In this document: positions 23,509 through 30,668 of the stretch, piece by piece
How the letters are laid out: every line of letters begins with the position of its first letter
How positions within the stretch are numbered: the first letter of the stretch is position 1
The notes under the pieces: generated by a model
Database searches by the model: none
What the model was told of the DNA's origin: nothing
The model's input: the letters and a program-made list of their open reading frames with translations, nothing else
Program-made: the position numbers and the translations under genes
NCBI RefSeq assembly: GCF_001700505.1
Contig: NZ_MAPV01000211.1
Span: forward strand, 1 to 33,067
From: Streptomyces mutomycini
Lineage (GTDB): Bacteria > Actinomycetota > Actinomycetes > Streptomycetales > Streptomycetaceae
DNA: 33,067 nucleotides
Reading direction: 5' to 3'

Positions 23509-23583
23509 GCGGCTCCCCGCCCGGGTACGGTGGGCGGGATCGATCTTCGCTACAACGGGGCAGTCGGGATGGGAGACCACGGC

Positions 23584-24669
23584 ATGGCGCAGCAGGTACA
23601 AGGGGTCATCGCACCGGGAAAGAACGAGCCCGTGCGGGTCGAGACGATCCTGGTGCCGGACCCCGGCCCCGGTGAGGCCGTCGTCAAGATCCAGGCGTGC
23701 GGCGTCTGCCACACCGACCTGCACTACAAGCAGGGCGGCATCAACGACGACTTCCCCTTCCTGCTCGGCCACGAGGCCGCGGGTGTCGTGGAGTCCGTCG
23801 GCGACGGCGTCACCGACGTCGCTCCGGGCGACTTCGTCGTCCTCAACTGGCGTGCGGTGTGCGGCCAGTGCCGTGCCTGTCTGCGCGGCCGGCCCTGGTA
23901 CTGCTTCGACACCCACAACGCCAAGCAGAAGATGACCCTCCTGGACGGCACGGAGCTCTCCCCGGCGCTCGGTATCGGGGCGTTCGCGGAGAAGACCCTC
24001 GTCGCCGCCGGCCAGTGCACCAAGGTCGACCCCGAGGTCTCCCCGGCCGTCGCCGGACTGCTCGGCTGCGGTGTCATGGCGGGCATCGGCGCCGCGATCA
24101 ACACCGGCCAGGTCGGCCGCGGCGACTCCGTCGCCGTCATCGGCTGCGGCGGTGTCGGAGACGCGGCGATCGCCGGTGCCCGGCTGGCCGGCGCGGCGAA
24201 GATCATCGCGGTCGACATCGACGACCGCAAGCTGGAGACGGCGAAGAAGATGGGCGCCACCCACACCGTCAACTCCCGCTCCGACGATGCCGTCGAGGCG
24301 ATCCGCGCCCTGACCGGCGGCAACGGCGCCGACGTCGTCATCGAGGCGGTCGGCCGCCCGGAGACGTACAAGCAGGCCTTCTACGCCCGGGACCTCGCCG
24401 GCACCGTCGTCCTCGTCGGGGTACCCACGCCCGAGATGCAGCTCGAACTCCCGCTCCTCGACGTCTTCGGGCGCGGTGGCTCGCTCAAGTCCTCCTGGTA
24501 CGGCGACTGCCTGCCCTCGCGGGACTTCCCGATGCTCATCGACCTGCACCAGCAGGGACGTCTCGACCTCGGCGCCTTCGTCACCGAGACCATCGAGCTC
24601 GGCGAGATCGAGCAGGCCTTCGCCCGGATGCACGACGGCGACGTCCTGCGCTCGGTGGTGGTCCTCTGA
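23584..24669 (+). CDS. mscR: S-(hydroxymethyl)mycothiol dehydrogenase (zinc alcohol dehydrogenase)
   Basis: The 361-residue class III-type ADH oxidises the mycothiol-formaldehyde adduct (S-hydroxymethylmycothiol) with NAD+; many members also reduce S-nitrosomycothiol. Seen: catalytic zinc ligands Cys39 (CGVCHTD) and His63-Glu64 (GHEAAG), structural-zinc cysteines Cys93, 96, 99 and 107, and the Rossmann loop VIGCGGVGDAAIAGARLAGA with acidic VDIDD. Length and sequence fit the mycothiol-specific branch. ATG 23584 has GGGAG about 8 nt upstream; ATG 23569 is a less likely alternative. The MBL-fold gene overlaps its stop (TGATG), forming a formaldehyde-detoxification pair. Confidence 0.92.
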   Translation: MAQQVQGVIAPGKNEPVRVETILVPDPGPGEAVVKIQACGVCHTDLHYKQGGINDDFPFLLGHEAAGVVESVGDGVTDVAPGDFVVLNWRAVCGQCRACLRGRPWYCFDTHNAKQKMTLLDGTELSPALGIGAFAEKTLVAAGQCTKVDPEVSPAVAGLLGCGVMAGIGAAINTGQVGRGDSVAVIGCGGVGDAAIAGARLAGAAKIIAVDIDDRKLETAKKMGATHTVNSRSDDAVEAIRALTGGNGADVVIEAVGRPETYKQAFYARDLAGTVVLVGVPTPEMQLELPLLDVFGRGGSLKSSWYGDCLPSRDFPMLIDLHQQGRLDLGAFVTETIELGEIEQAFARMHDGDVLRSVVVL

Positions 24670-25298
24670 TGGCCGCCCGCATCGACCACCTCGTCACCTC
24701 CGGCACCTTCGCCCTCGACGGCGGCGAGTGGGACGTCGACAACAACGTCTGGATCGTCGGCGACGACACCGAAGCCGTCGTCATCGACGCCGCCCACGAC
24801 GCCGCGGCCATCGAGGCCGCACTCGGGGGCCGTACGCTGCGCGCGATCATCTGCACCCACGCGCACAACGACCACATCGACGCGGCCCCGGCCCTCGCCG
24901 CCGCCACCGGGGCGCCGATCCTGCTGCACCCCGACGACCTGCCGCTGTGGGAGCAGACCCACCCGGACCGCGCCCCGGACGCCGAACTGGCCGACGGTCA
25001 GGAGCTGGAGATCGCCGGGACGCGGCTGAAGGTCATGCACACCCCGGGGCACGCCCCCGGCGCGGTCTGTCTCCACGCGCCCGGGCTGGACACCGTGTTC
25101 ACCGGCGACACCCTCTTCCAGGGCGGGCCGGGCGCCACCGGACGGTCCTTCTCGCACTTCCCGACGATCATCGACTCGATCAGGGACCGGCTGCTCACCC
25201 TCCCGCCGGAGACCGCCGTCCGCACCGGACACGGGGACTCCACCACCATCGGTGCGGAGGCCCCGAACCTGGAGGACTGGATCAACCGCGGCCACTGA
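24669..25298 (+). CDS. MBL-fold metallo-hydrolase (glyoxalase II-like), partner of MscR
   Basis: The 209-residue protein has the metallo-beta-lactamase fold with the di-metal motif THAHNDH (His64, His66, Asp68, His69), a further ligand His in HTPGHAPGAVCL, Asp in FTGDTLF and a C-terminal His in RTGHGDST. ATG 24669 shares one base with the mscR stop, so the two are translationally coupled. Glyoxalase II-like enzymes cleave thioesters, so the natural guess is hydrolysis of S-formylmycothiol, the product of MscR, to formate and mycothiol. A similar mscR-MBL pairing is known in mycobacteria. The activity itself is inference. Confidence 0.9.
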   Translation: MAARIDHLVTSGTFALDGGEWDVDNNVWIVGDDTEAVVIDAAHDAAAIEAALGGRTLRAIICTHAHNDHIDAAPALAAATGAPILLHPDDLPLWEQTHPDRAPDAELADGQELEIAGTRLKVMHTPGHAPGAVCLHAPGLDTVFTGDTLFQGGPGATGRSFSHFPTIIDSIRDRLLTLPPETAVRTGHGDSTTIGAEAPNLEDWINRGH

Positions 25299-25310
25299 CC
25301 GTCGCGGGGT

Positions 25311-26249
25311 TCACCGGTCCGGCCACGCGGAGAGCCGCAGCCCGCTCCCGAAGCGGTGCGGCTCACCCGTGACCGGGTCGGTGAACTCCAGCACGCTCGC
25401 GAGCAGTTGCAGCGGGTTCGCGTAGTCCTCGCATTCCGGATCGGGCCGCACCACCGGATAGACCGGATCGTTCACCAACGGCAGCCCCAGCGCGTTCATG
25501 TGCACCCGCAGCTGATGCGTGCGACCGGTCGCCGGCAGCAGCCGGTAGCGCCCGAAGGTGCCCCGGCGCTCCAGCAGTTCGACCCGGCTCTCACTGTTGG
25601 CGGCCCCCGGCTCCTCGCGCGCGGCGATGACCCCGCGCTCCTTCACGATTCTGCTCCGCACGATGCGGGGGAGCGTGAGCTCCGGATCGTACGGCGCCAC
25701 CGCCTCGTACTCCTTGCGCACCAGCCGGTCCCGGAACAGCGTCTGGTACGCGCCCCGGTCCTCGGCCCGCACGACGCAGAGGACCAGGCCCGCCGTCAGC
25801 CGGTCCAGCCGGTGCGCGGGCTGCAGTTCCGGCAGCCCCGTCTCCCGGCGCAGCCGGGCGGTCAGGGTCTCGGTGATGTGCCGGCCGCGCGGGGTGGTGC
25901 TGAGGAAGTGCGGCTTGTCGGCGACGACGAGGTGCTCGTCGCGGTACACCACACCGACCGGGAAGGGCACCGGCTCCTCCGGTGCGAAATCCCGGTGGAA
26001 CCAGAGGAACCGGCCCGGGGTGTACGGCTCCTCGCCCCCGACAGCGACGCCGTCGGCCCCGACGAACAGCCCTTCGGTGAGCATCGCGTCCACCCGCCGC
26101 GCCCCGACCGCTCCCGCGAACCGGTCCAGCAGGTGGTCCCGGACGCATTCCCACGCACCGTCGGGATCCTCCGGCAGCCTCACCCGCACGGGATCGATCC
26201 CGCACCGCTGCGGGAGTGGGGCGGCGGGGGGCTTCGCCCGGCCTCTCAT
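25311..26249 (-). CDS. RluA-family pseudouridine synthase
   Basis: The 312-residue RNA-modifying enzyme converts uridine to pseudouridine in rRNA or tRNA. An N-terminal region of about 85 residues precedes the catalytic domain, which has VVYRDEHLVVADKPHFLSTTP, the catalytic AHRLDRLTAGL (Asp149), KEYEAV, GRTHQLRVHMNALGLPLVNDP and a C-terminal LEFTDPVTGEP. ATG 26249 is preferred because AAGGA sits 9 nt upstream; ATG 26255 is in frame with only 3 nt spacing. It is convergent with the MBL gene, 12 bp apart. The target uridine cannot be told. Confidence 0.9.
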   Translation of the reverse strand: MRGRAKPPAAPLPQRCGIDPVRVRLPEDPDGAWECVRDHLLDRFAGAVGARRVDAMLTEGLFVGADGVAVGGEEPYTPGRFLWFHRDFAPEEPVPFPVGVVYRDEHLVVADKPHFLSTTPRGRHITETLTARLRRETGLPELQPAHRLDRLTAGLVLCVVRAEDRGAYQTLFRDRLVRKEYEAVAPYDPELTLPRIVRSRIVKERGVIAAREEPGAANSESRVELLERRGTFGRYRLLPATGRTHQLRVHMNALGLPLVNDPVYPVVRPDPECEDYANPLQLLASVLEFTDPVTGEPHRFGSGLRLSAWPDR

Positions 26250-26574
26250 CGCCATCGGTCCTTGTCGCCGGAGGGGGCCCGGAACGGACGGGCAGGGTCC
26301 CCTCATCATCCCATCGGGCAGACCCCCGGAGGACGCTCGTACTCCCTCCCGCGTGACCGGTAGCACCGTTCCGTGCCGGGCGCCCTCAGGGAGGGCGTGG
26401 GCGGTGGAGGGCGACGGCGCTTCTGGCGCACTCCGTGACCTTCCTCCGCATCAAGGAGTAGGACGGGGAGGAGCGAACACCCCCGGGTCGGCTCGGGGGG
26501 TGTTCCGCCGGTGACCGGACCGGCACGGGCGAAACGCCCGTCTCCCCGCGGATCATGGGGCTAGGGTGCCCGGC
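26250..26574. other. 325-bp divergent intergenic region with two hairpins, no clear gene
   Basis: GAACACCCCC (26476-26485) pairs perfectly with GGGGGTGTTC (26497-26506) around 11 nt. ACGGGCG (26525-26531) pairs with CGCCCGT (26535-26541) around AAA. No gene upstream needs a terminator here, because the region separates divergent genes. A minus-strand 21-codon frame at 26386-26451 has no ribosome site. Otherwise nothing is seen. Confidence 0.5.
26562..26567 (+). promoter_or_regulatory. Leaderless-type -10 of the alpha/beta hydrolase gene
   Basis: TAGGGT is followed by exactly 7 nt and ATG 26575. The geometry also selects this ATG over the in-frame GTG at 26566. Confidence 0.5.
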
Positions 26575-27390
26575 ATGAACGCCATAACCCTGCGCGGTAC
26601 CACCCTCGCCCACGACGACCTCGGTCCCCGGGCCGGACTGCCGGTCCTCCTGATCCACGGGCACCCCTTCAACCGCACCCTGTGGGCGCCCCAGGTCGCA
26701 GCGCTGACCGGAGCCGGATACCGGGTCGTCACCCCCGATCTGCGCGGTTACGGTGCCAGCGGCGTCACCCCCGGCAAGGTTCTTCTCTCCGACTTCGCCG
26801 ACGACCTCGCCGCGCTCCTCGACCACCTGGGCATCGAGCAGGCCGTGGTCGGCGGTGTCTCCATGGGGGGTCAGATCGCCATGGAGGTCCAGCGCCGTCA
26901 CTCCGGGCGGGTACGTGCCCTCGTCCTGTCCGACACCTCCGCTCCCGCCGAGACCGACGAGGGCAAGGAGTTCCGTAACCAGCTGGCCGACAGGCTCCTC
27001 GCCGAGGGGATGGACGGCTACGCGGGCGAGGTGATCGGCAAGATGCTCGCCGCGTACAACGTCGCCGCGATGCCGGACGTCGCCGAGCGGGTCCTGGACA
27101 TGATGCGTGCCACCGACCCGCGCGGTGCCGCCGCGGCACTGCGCGGCCGGGCCGAACGCCCTGACTACCGGGACACGCTTGCTTGCGTCGGCAGCCCCGT
27201 GCTGATCCTGGTCGGCGCCGACGACGTCTACACCCCGGTCGCGGACGCCGAGGCGATCCACCGCCTCGTCCCCCACGCCACGCGGGCCGTCATCGAGAAG
27301 GCCGGGCACCTGCCCGGCGTCGAGCAGCCCGGACACTTCAACGCCGCGCTGCTGGACTTCCTCGCCACGCAGGTCGCCGGCCGTGACTGA
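26575..27390 (+). CDS. Alpha/beta-fold hydrolase
   Basis: The 271-residue serine hydrolase has the canonical triad: nucleophile Ser96 in GVSMGG, acid Asp216 in VGADDVYTP and His245 in KAGHLPG. The oxyanion region is LIHGHPFNRTLW and the strand-4 block is VVTPDLRGYGAS. There is no signal peptide, so it is cytoplasmic. It resembles 3-oxoadipate enol-lactonase and haloperoxidase-like hydrolases, but substrate cannot be assigned. The start is set by the TAGGGT -10 seven bases upstream. It is transcribed alone, towards the bidirectional terminator shared with tRNA-Leu. Confidence 0.9.
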   Translation: MNAITLRGTTLAHDDLGPRAGLPVLLIHGHPFNRTLWAPQVAALTGAGYRVVTPDLRGYGASGVTPGKVLLSDFADDLAALLDHLGIEQAVVGGVSMGGQIAMEVQRRHSGRVRALVLSDTSAPAETDEGKEFRNQLADRLLAEGMDGYAGEVIGKMLAAYNVAAMPDVAERVLDMMRATDPRGAAAALRGRAERPDYRDTLACVGSPVLILVGADDVYTPVADAEAIHRLVPHATRAVIEKAGHLPGVEQPGHFNAALLDFLATQVAGRD

Positions 27391-27441
27391 GCCGCACCCT
27401 CGTCCGGCCACGCCGGTCGAGCCACAGTCCGGGAAACAGAA

Positions 27442-27466
27442 AAAACCCCAGAAGAACTGGGGTTTT
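27442..27466. terminator. Bidirectional intrinsic terminator
   Basis: AAAACCCCAG (27442-27451) and CTGGGGTTTT (27457-27466) are perfect 10-bp arms around AAGAA. Runs of A and T on both sides allow it to end both the plus-strand hydrolase transcript and the minus-strand tRNA transcript. Confidence 0.9.
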
Positions 27467-27470
27467 CCGC

Positions 27471-27558
27471 TGGTGTCCGAGGGGGGACTTGAACCCCCAC
27501 GCCCGATAAAGGGCACTAGCACCTCAAGCTAGCGCGTCTGCCATTCCGCCACCCGGAC
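27471..27558 (-). tRNA. tRNA-Leu (anticodon GAG)
   Basis: On the minus strand an 88-nt class II tRNA folds with acceptor GTCCGGG/CTCGGAC, discriminator A and encoded CCA (27473-27471), anticodon stem CTAGC/GCTAG and loop TTGAGGT (anticodon GAG, reading CTC and CTT leucine codons). It has a long variable arm (GCCC..GGGC) and a T arm GGGGGTTCAAGTCCCCC. The terminator lies 4 bp downstream. Confidence 0.97.
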
Positions 27559-27599
27559 CGGGTGTGTCCTCCGGGGCGCTGCCCCTTCCGACGTGGAAA

Positions 27600-27605
27600 A
27601 CCATA
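27600..27605 (-). promoter_or_regulatory. Candidate -10 of the tRNA-Leu promoter
   Basis: On the minus strand TATGGT lies about 40 nt upstream of the mature tRNA 5' end, leaving room for a short leader removed by RNase P. A -35 is not clear. Confidence 0.35.
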
Positions 27606-27738
27606 GCAAACATTCGGAGGTGCTCGATCACGCCCCCGGGCACTCAAGACGCATGACGAGCGCCGGGCGGCCTTGGGCGCGGGGCGTCGGCGCGCGAGGA
27701 TGAGGGGGAGCACCACCGCGACAGTGGAAGGAAGCAGC

Positions 27739-29073
27739 GTGAGCGAGACCAGCACGGACCGGGCCGGCATCGGCGAGAGGGCCGAGAACGAGGTCGTGGA
27801 CCTCTGTCGTGACCTGATCCGGATCGACACCAGCAACTACGGCGACCACTCGGGCCCCGGGGAGCGTGCCGCCGCCGAGTACATCGCCGAGAAGCTCGCC
27901 GAGGTCGGGCTCGAGCCGAAGATCTTCGAGTCCCACAAGGGGCGCGCCTCCACCGTGGCCCGGATCGAGGGAGAGGACCCCTCCAGGCCCGCGCTGCTGA
28001 TCCACGGGCACACCGACGTCGTGCCGGCCAACGCGGCGGACTGGACACACGATCCGTTCTCGGGCGAGATCGCCGACGGGTGTGTGTGGGGCCGGGGCGC
28101 GGTCGACATGAAGGACATGGACGCGATGACCCTCGCGGTCGTACGCGACCGCATGCGCAGCGGCCGCAAGCCCCCGCGCGACATCGTCCTCGCCTTCCTC
28201 GCCGACGAGGAGGCGGGCGGCACGTACGGTGCGCGCCACCTCGTCGACAACCACCGGGACCTCTTCGACGGCGTCACCGAGGCGATCGGAGAGGTCGGCG
28301 GCTTCTCCTTCACCGTCAACGAGAACCTGCGCCTCTATCTGGTGGAGACCGCGCAGAAGGGCATGCACTGGATGCGGCTCACCGTGGACGGCACCGCCGG
28401 GCACGGCTCGATGACCAACGACGACAACGCCATCACCGAGCTCTGCGAGGCCGTCGGCCGGCTCGGCCGCCACAAGTGGCCGGTCAGGGTGACCAAGACC
28501 GTACGGTCGTTCCTCGACGAGCTGTCCGACGCGCTCGGCACCCCGCTCGACCCGGAGGACATGGAGGCCACGCTCGCCAAGCTCGGCGGGATCGCCAAGA
28601 TGGTCGGCGCCACTCTGCAGAACTCCGCCGCCCCCACCATGCTCGGCGCCGGCTACAAGGTGAACGTGATCCCCGGACAGGCCACCGCGCACGTGGACGG
28701 GCGTTTCCTGCCCGGCTACGAGGAGGAGTTCCTGGCCGACCTCGACCGAATCCTCGGGCCGCGGGTCAAGCGCGAGGACGTACACGGCGACAAGGCGCTG
28801 GAGACGAGCTTCGACGGGTCCCTGGTGGACGCGATCCAGCTCGCACTCAAGGCCGAGGACCCGATCGCCCGTGCCGTGCCCTACATGCTCTCCGGCGGCA
28901 CCGACGCGAAGTCCTTCGACGACCTCGGCATCCGCTGCTTCGGCTTCGCCCCGCTGAAGCTGCCGCCGGAGCTGGACTTCGCCGGCATGTTCCACGGGGT
29001 GGACGAGAGGGTCCCGGTGGAGGGCCTGACCTTCGGAGCCAGGGTGCTCGACCGGTTCATCGACCACTCCTGA
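27739..29073 (+). CDS. M20/M25/M40 family zinc metallopeptidase
   Basis: The 444-residue cytoplasmic peptidase or amidohydrolase has LIHGHTDVVPA (His91, Asp93), GRGAVDMKDMDA (bridging Asp), ADEEAGG (catalytic Glu and ligand Glu) and the dimerisation insert containing DGTAGHGSM. The late His ligand is in MFHGVDER near the C terminus. GTG 27739 is chosen because GGAAGGAAG lies just upstream. Length fits the ArgE/DapE/carboxypeptidase group. The substrate is not certain; actinobacterial members are often annotated simply as M20 dipeptidase-like. It precedes chpH by 144 bp but chpH has its own promoter. Confidence 0.92.
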   Translation: MSETSTDRAGIGERAENEVVDLCRDLIRIDTSNYGDHSGPGERAAAEYIAEKLAEVGLEPKIFESHKGRASTVARIEGEDPSRPALLIHGHTDVVPANAADWTHDPFSGEIADGCVWGRGAVDMKDMDAMTLAVVRDRMRSGRKPPRDIVLAFLADEEAGGTYGARHLVDNHRDLFDGVTEAIGEVGGFSFTVNENLRLYLVETAQKGMHWMRLTVDGTAGHGSMTNDDNAITELCEAVGRLGRHKWPVRVTKTVRSFLDELSDALGTPLDPEDMEATLAKLGGIAKMVGATLQNSAAPTMLGAGYKVNVIPGQATAHVDGRFLPGYEEEFLADLDRILGPRVKREDVHGDKALETSFDGSLVDAIQLALKAEDPIARAVPYMLSGGTDAKSFDDLGIRCFGFAPLKLPPELDFAGMFHGVDERVPVEGLTFGARVLDRFIDHS

Positions 29074-29140
29074 CCTCGCAGGCGGGTGAATTCGCCAGCC
29101 TGTGCGCACCTCACCGAAAGGGTGAAAGAGATCGTCTGCT

Positions 29141-29168
29141 CGTAGCCCCCTCACCCCCTCTTCGTTAG
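29141..29168 (+). promoter_or_regulatory. Sigma-BldN-like promoter of chpH
   Basis: CGTAGC (29141-29146), exactly 16 nt, then CGTTAG (29163-29168). The known sigma-BldN consensus is about CGTAAC-N16-CGTTGA, and chaplin genes belong to the BldN regulon in studied streptomycetes. The expected transcript start is about 29175, 43 nt ahead of the chpH ATG. Confidence 0.6.
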
Positions 29169-29174
29169 ACGTGA

Positions 29175-29197
29175 TGCGGTCCGCGGCTGGGACCGCA
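29175..29197 (+). other. Stem-loop at the predicted 5' end of chpH mRNA
   Basis: TGCGGTCC (29175-29182) pairs perfectly with GGACCGCA (29190-29197) around GCGGCTG. It lies between the BldN-like -10 and the ribosome site AGGAGG (about 29208-29213). A transcript starting near 29175 would begin inside the stem. Confidence 0.5.
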
Positions 29198-29217
29198 CTT
29201 GTCAACTAGGAGGAATC

Positions 29218-29451
29218 ATGATCAAGAAGGTCGTCGCAATCGCGGCTGCTACCGGTGGTCTCGTGCTCGCGGGTGCGGGTATGGCGTCCGCCGACGCCGG
29301 CGCCCAGGGTGCCGCCATCGGCAGCCCCGGCGTGCTCTCGGGCAACGTCGTCCAGGTGCCGGTCCACGTTCCGGTGAACGTGTGCGGCAACACCGTTTCC
29401 GTGATCGGGCTGCTGAACCCCGCCTTCGGCAACACCTGCGTCAACGCGTGA
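29218..29451 (+). CDS. chpH: Short chaplin ChpH
   Basis: This 77-residue secreted amyloid-forming protein coats aerial hyphae and lowers surface tension. It has a signal peptide (MIKKVVAIAAATGGLVLAGAG up to ASADA, residues 1-26) and one chaplin domain with VLSGNVVQVPVHVPVNVCGN and GLLNPAFGNTC, including the two conserved cysteines that form a disulfide. It is very close to S. coelicolor ChpH as remembered. A strong AGGAGG ribosome site lies 4 nt from ATG 29218. Two hairpins follow the gene, then a long chaplin, the same chpC/chpH pairing as in S. coelicolor. Expression is expected during aerial growth from the BldN-like promoter. Confidence 0.96.
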   Translation: MIKKVVAIAAATGGLVLAGAGMASADAGAQGAAIGSPGVLSGNVVQVPVHVPVNVCGNTVSVIGLLNPAFGNTCVNA

Positions 29452-29487
29452 CGATGCGCGTCAGCCCGTGAGGGTTTGAGTCCGGTC

Positions 29488-29520
29488 GGCCCCGGAGTGC
29501 GTGCCATGCACTCCGGGGCC
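29488..29520 (+). terminator. 13-bp hairpin downstream of chpH
   Basis: GGCCCCGGAGTGC (29488-29500) pairs perfectly with GCACTCCGGGGCC (29508-29520) around GTGCCAT, 37 nt after the chpH stop. There is no U-tract. It probably ends or processes the chpH mRNA. Confidence 0.6.
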
Positions 29521-29533
29521 GCTGGGCATCGGG

Positions 29534-29560
29534 CCCCGGCGCGGTTGCGCCGGGGTATTT
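29534..29560 (+). terminator. Second hairpin with T-rich tail upstream of the long chaplin
   Basis: CCCCGGCGC (29534-29542) pairs with GCGCCGGGG (29547-29555) around GGTT, followed by TATTT. It ends 28 nt before ATG 29589. It may be a terminator for read-through from chpH or an attenuator for the next gene. Confidence 0.55.
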
Positions 29561-29588
29561 CGGTAGGCAGAAGGCAGGAAAGCAACCT

Positions 29589-30374
29589 ATGCGACAGGTC
29601 ACACGCAAAGGCCTGATCACCATGGCAGCGGCGGGTGGAGTGCTCGCGCTCGGTAGCGGATACGCGCACGCCGACGCGGGTGCGGCCGGCGCCGCGTCGG
29701 GTTCACCGGGCGTGCTCTCGGGGAACTCGATCCAGGTCCCGATCGACGTACCCGTCAACGTGTGCGGAAACTCCGTGGACGTCGGCGGTCTGCTCAACCC
29801 CACGAGCGGAAACGAATGCGGAAACGGATCTTCGGATTCCGGACACGCGTCCGCCTCGGACGGCGGCTCCTCCTCCGGTCACGGCTCCGGCAGCCGGGCG
29901 TCCGGGCACCAGGGCGCGCGCGACAGCGGCAGCCGGGCGTCCGGGCACCAGGACATGCGCGACAACGGGGCGGGGACGGGCAGGCACCGCGCTTCCGGTA
30001 CCTCGGCCCACGCCGTGACGACCGGTTCCCCGGGAATCCTCTCCGGCAATCAGGTGCAGGTGCCGGTCGAGATCCCCCTGAACGTCTGCGGCAACAGCGT
30101 CACCGTCGGCGGACTGCTCAACCCGGTCTTCGGCAACAGCTGCGAGAACGACACGGAGACGGCCCCGCCTCCCGTCGTGCCGCGGACGCCGCACACCCCG
30201 GAGAAGCCGGTCACGCCGGACGCTCCGCCGGCTCCCGAGACCCAGCTCGTGGCGGGCGAGCAGCTCGCTCAGACCGGTGGGGGCGGGCTCGACCTGCTCA
30301 TCCCGGCGAGCGCGGGTCTGCTGCTCGCGGGTGCGGGCACGGTCCTGTACCGACGTTCGCGCAGCGCCGCATAG
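29589..30374 (+). CDS. chpC: Long, sortase-anchored chaplin (ChpC-like, two chaplin domains)
   Basis: The 261-residue long chaplin is displayed covalently on the cell wall. Order: signal peptide (residues 1 to about 28, ending AHADA); chaplin domain 1 (GVLSGNSIQVPIDVPVNVCGN to GNECGN); a Ser/Gly/His-rich linker with a 13-residue tandem repeat; chaplin domain 2 (GILSGNQVQVPVEIPLNVCGN to GNSCEN); a Pro-rich wall-spanning stretch; the sortase signal LAQTG (LAxTG class for sortase E); a hydrophobic segment; and a basic RRSRS tail. AGGAAAG precedes ATG 29589. Naming as chpC rests on domain layout and adjacency to chpH; ChpA/B share the layout. No clear promoter is seen downstream of the hairpin at 29534-29560. 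Confidence 0.93.
   Translation: MRQVTRKGLITMAAAGGVLALGSGYAHADAGAAGAASGSPGVLSGNSIQVPIDVPVNVCGNSVDVGGLLNPTSGNECGNGSSDSGHASASDGGSSSGHGSGSRASGHQGARDSGSRASGHQDMRDNGAGTGRHRASGTSAHAVTTGSPGILSGNQVQVPVEIPLNVCGNSVTVGGLLNPVFGNSCENDTETAPPPVVPRTPHTPEKPVTPDAPPAPETQLVAGEQLAQTGGGGLDLLIPASAGLLLAGAGTVLYRRSRSAA
29888..29952 (+). repeat. 39-nt tandem repeat inside the chaplin linker
   Basis: A 26-base block is identical at 29888-29913 and 29927-29952, so the period is 39 nt (13 codons). It encodes two copies of a GSRASGHQ-type unit. The period preserves the reading frame. Confidence 0.85.
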
Positions 30375-30398
30375 CGCCTGCGCCCCGTCGGGTGTGAC

Positions 30399-30428
30399 GA
30401 GCGGGTTCCGCACACGCGGGGCCCGCTC
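30399..30428. terminator. Hairpin between the chaplin and DUF5703 genes
   Basis: GAGCGGG (30399-30405) pairs with CCCGCTC (30422-30428), with an inner CCGC/GCGG helix. It lies between convergent stop codons (30374 and 30433). Confidence 0.5.
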
Positions 30429-30432
30429 CGTG

Positions 30433-30621
30433 CTACCAGGTGGGCCGGAGCTGGCGGATGATGCGGCGGCGCAGCCGCACCCGGCGGCTGCCGTCACGCC
30501 GCAGCGTCAGCCGGTCCAACTCCCAGTGCCCGTACTCGGCATGGTCGGTCAGCAGGCGGGCCGCCTCCTTGCGGGACACCCCGCGCGGCACGTACACGTC
30601 GATGAATTCGTATTCCGGCAT
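30433..30621 (-). CDS. DUF5703 family small protein
   Basis: The 62-residue protein begins MPEYEFIDVYVPRGVSRKEAARLL and continues TDHAEYGHWELDRLTLRRDGSRRVRLRRRIIRQ, which matches the DUF5703 family of actinobacteria. It is acidic and aromatic at the front and strongly basic in the last 20 residues. Function is unknown. ATG 30621 has no ribosome site; CACAAT ends 7 nt upstream on the same strand, so the mRNA is probably leaderless. It is divergent from the acidic protein gene at 30669 with only 47 bp between starts. Confidence 0.87.
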   Translation of the reverse strand: MPEYEFIDVYVPRGVSRKEAARLLTDHAEYGHWELDRLTLRRDGSRRVRLRRRIIRQLRPTW

Positions 30622-30628
30622 CGCATCT

Positions 30629-30661
30629 ATTGTGCGGGCAGACCCCCGGTACGGATAGCGT
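30629..30661. promoter_or_regulatory. Divergent leaderless-type promoters
   Basis: Minus strand: CACAAT (complement of 30629-30634), 7 nt, ATG 30621. Plus strand: TAGCGT (30656-30661), 7 nt, ATG 30669. Both -10 motifs lie in one 47-bp gap, so the two -35 regions must overlap. Confidence 0.5.
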
Positions 30662-30668
30662 CTGTCCT

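Noticed and set aside
23569..23583. Upstream in-frame ATG for mscR.
   Set aside because: It adds five residues absent from the usual N terminus, and the GGGAG site is spaced for ATG 23584.
26386..26451. Minus-strand 21-codon frame starting MRRKVTECAR.
   Set aside because: There is no ribosome site or correctly spaced -10, it is too short to judge, and high third-position GC is common in this region.
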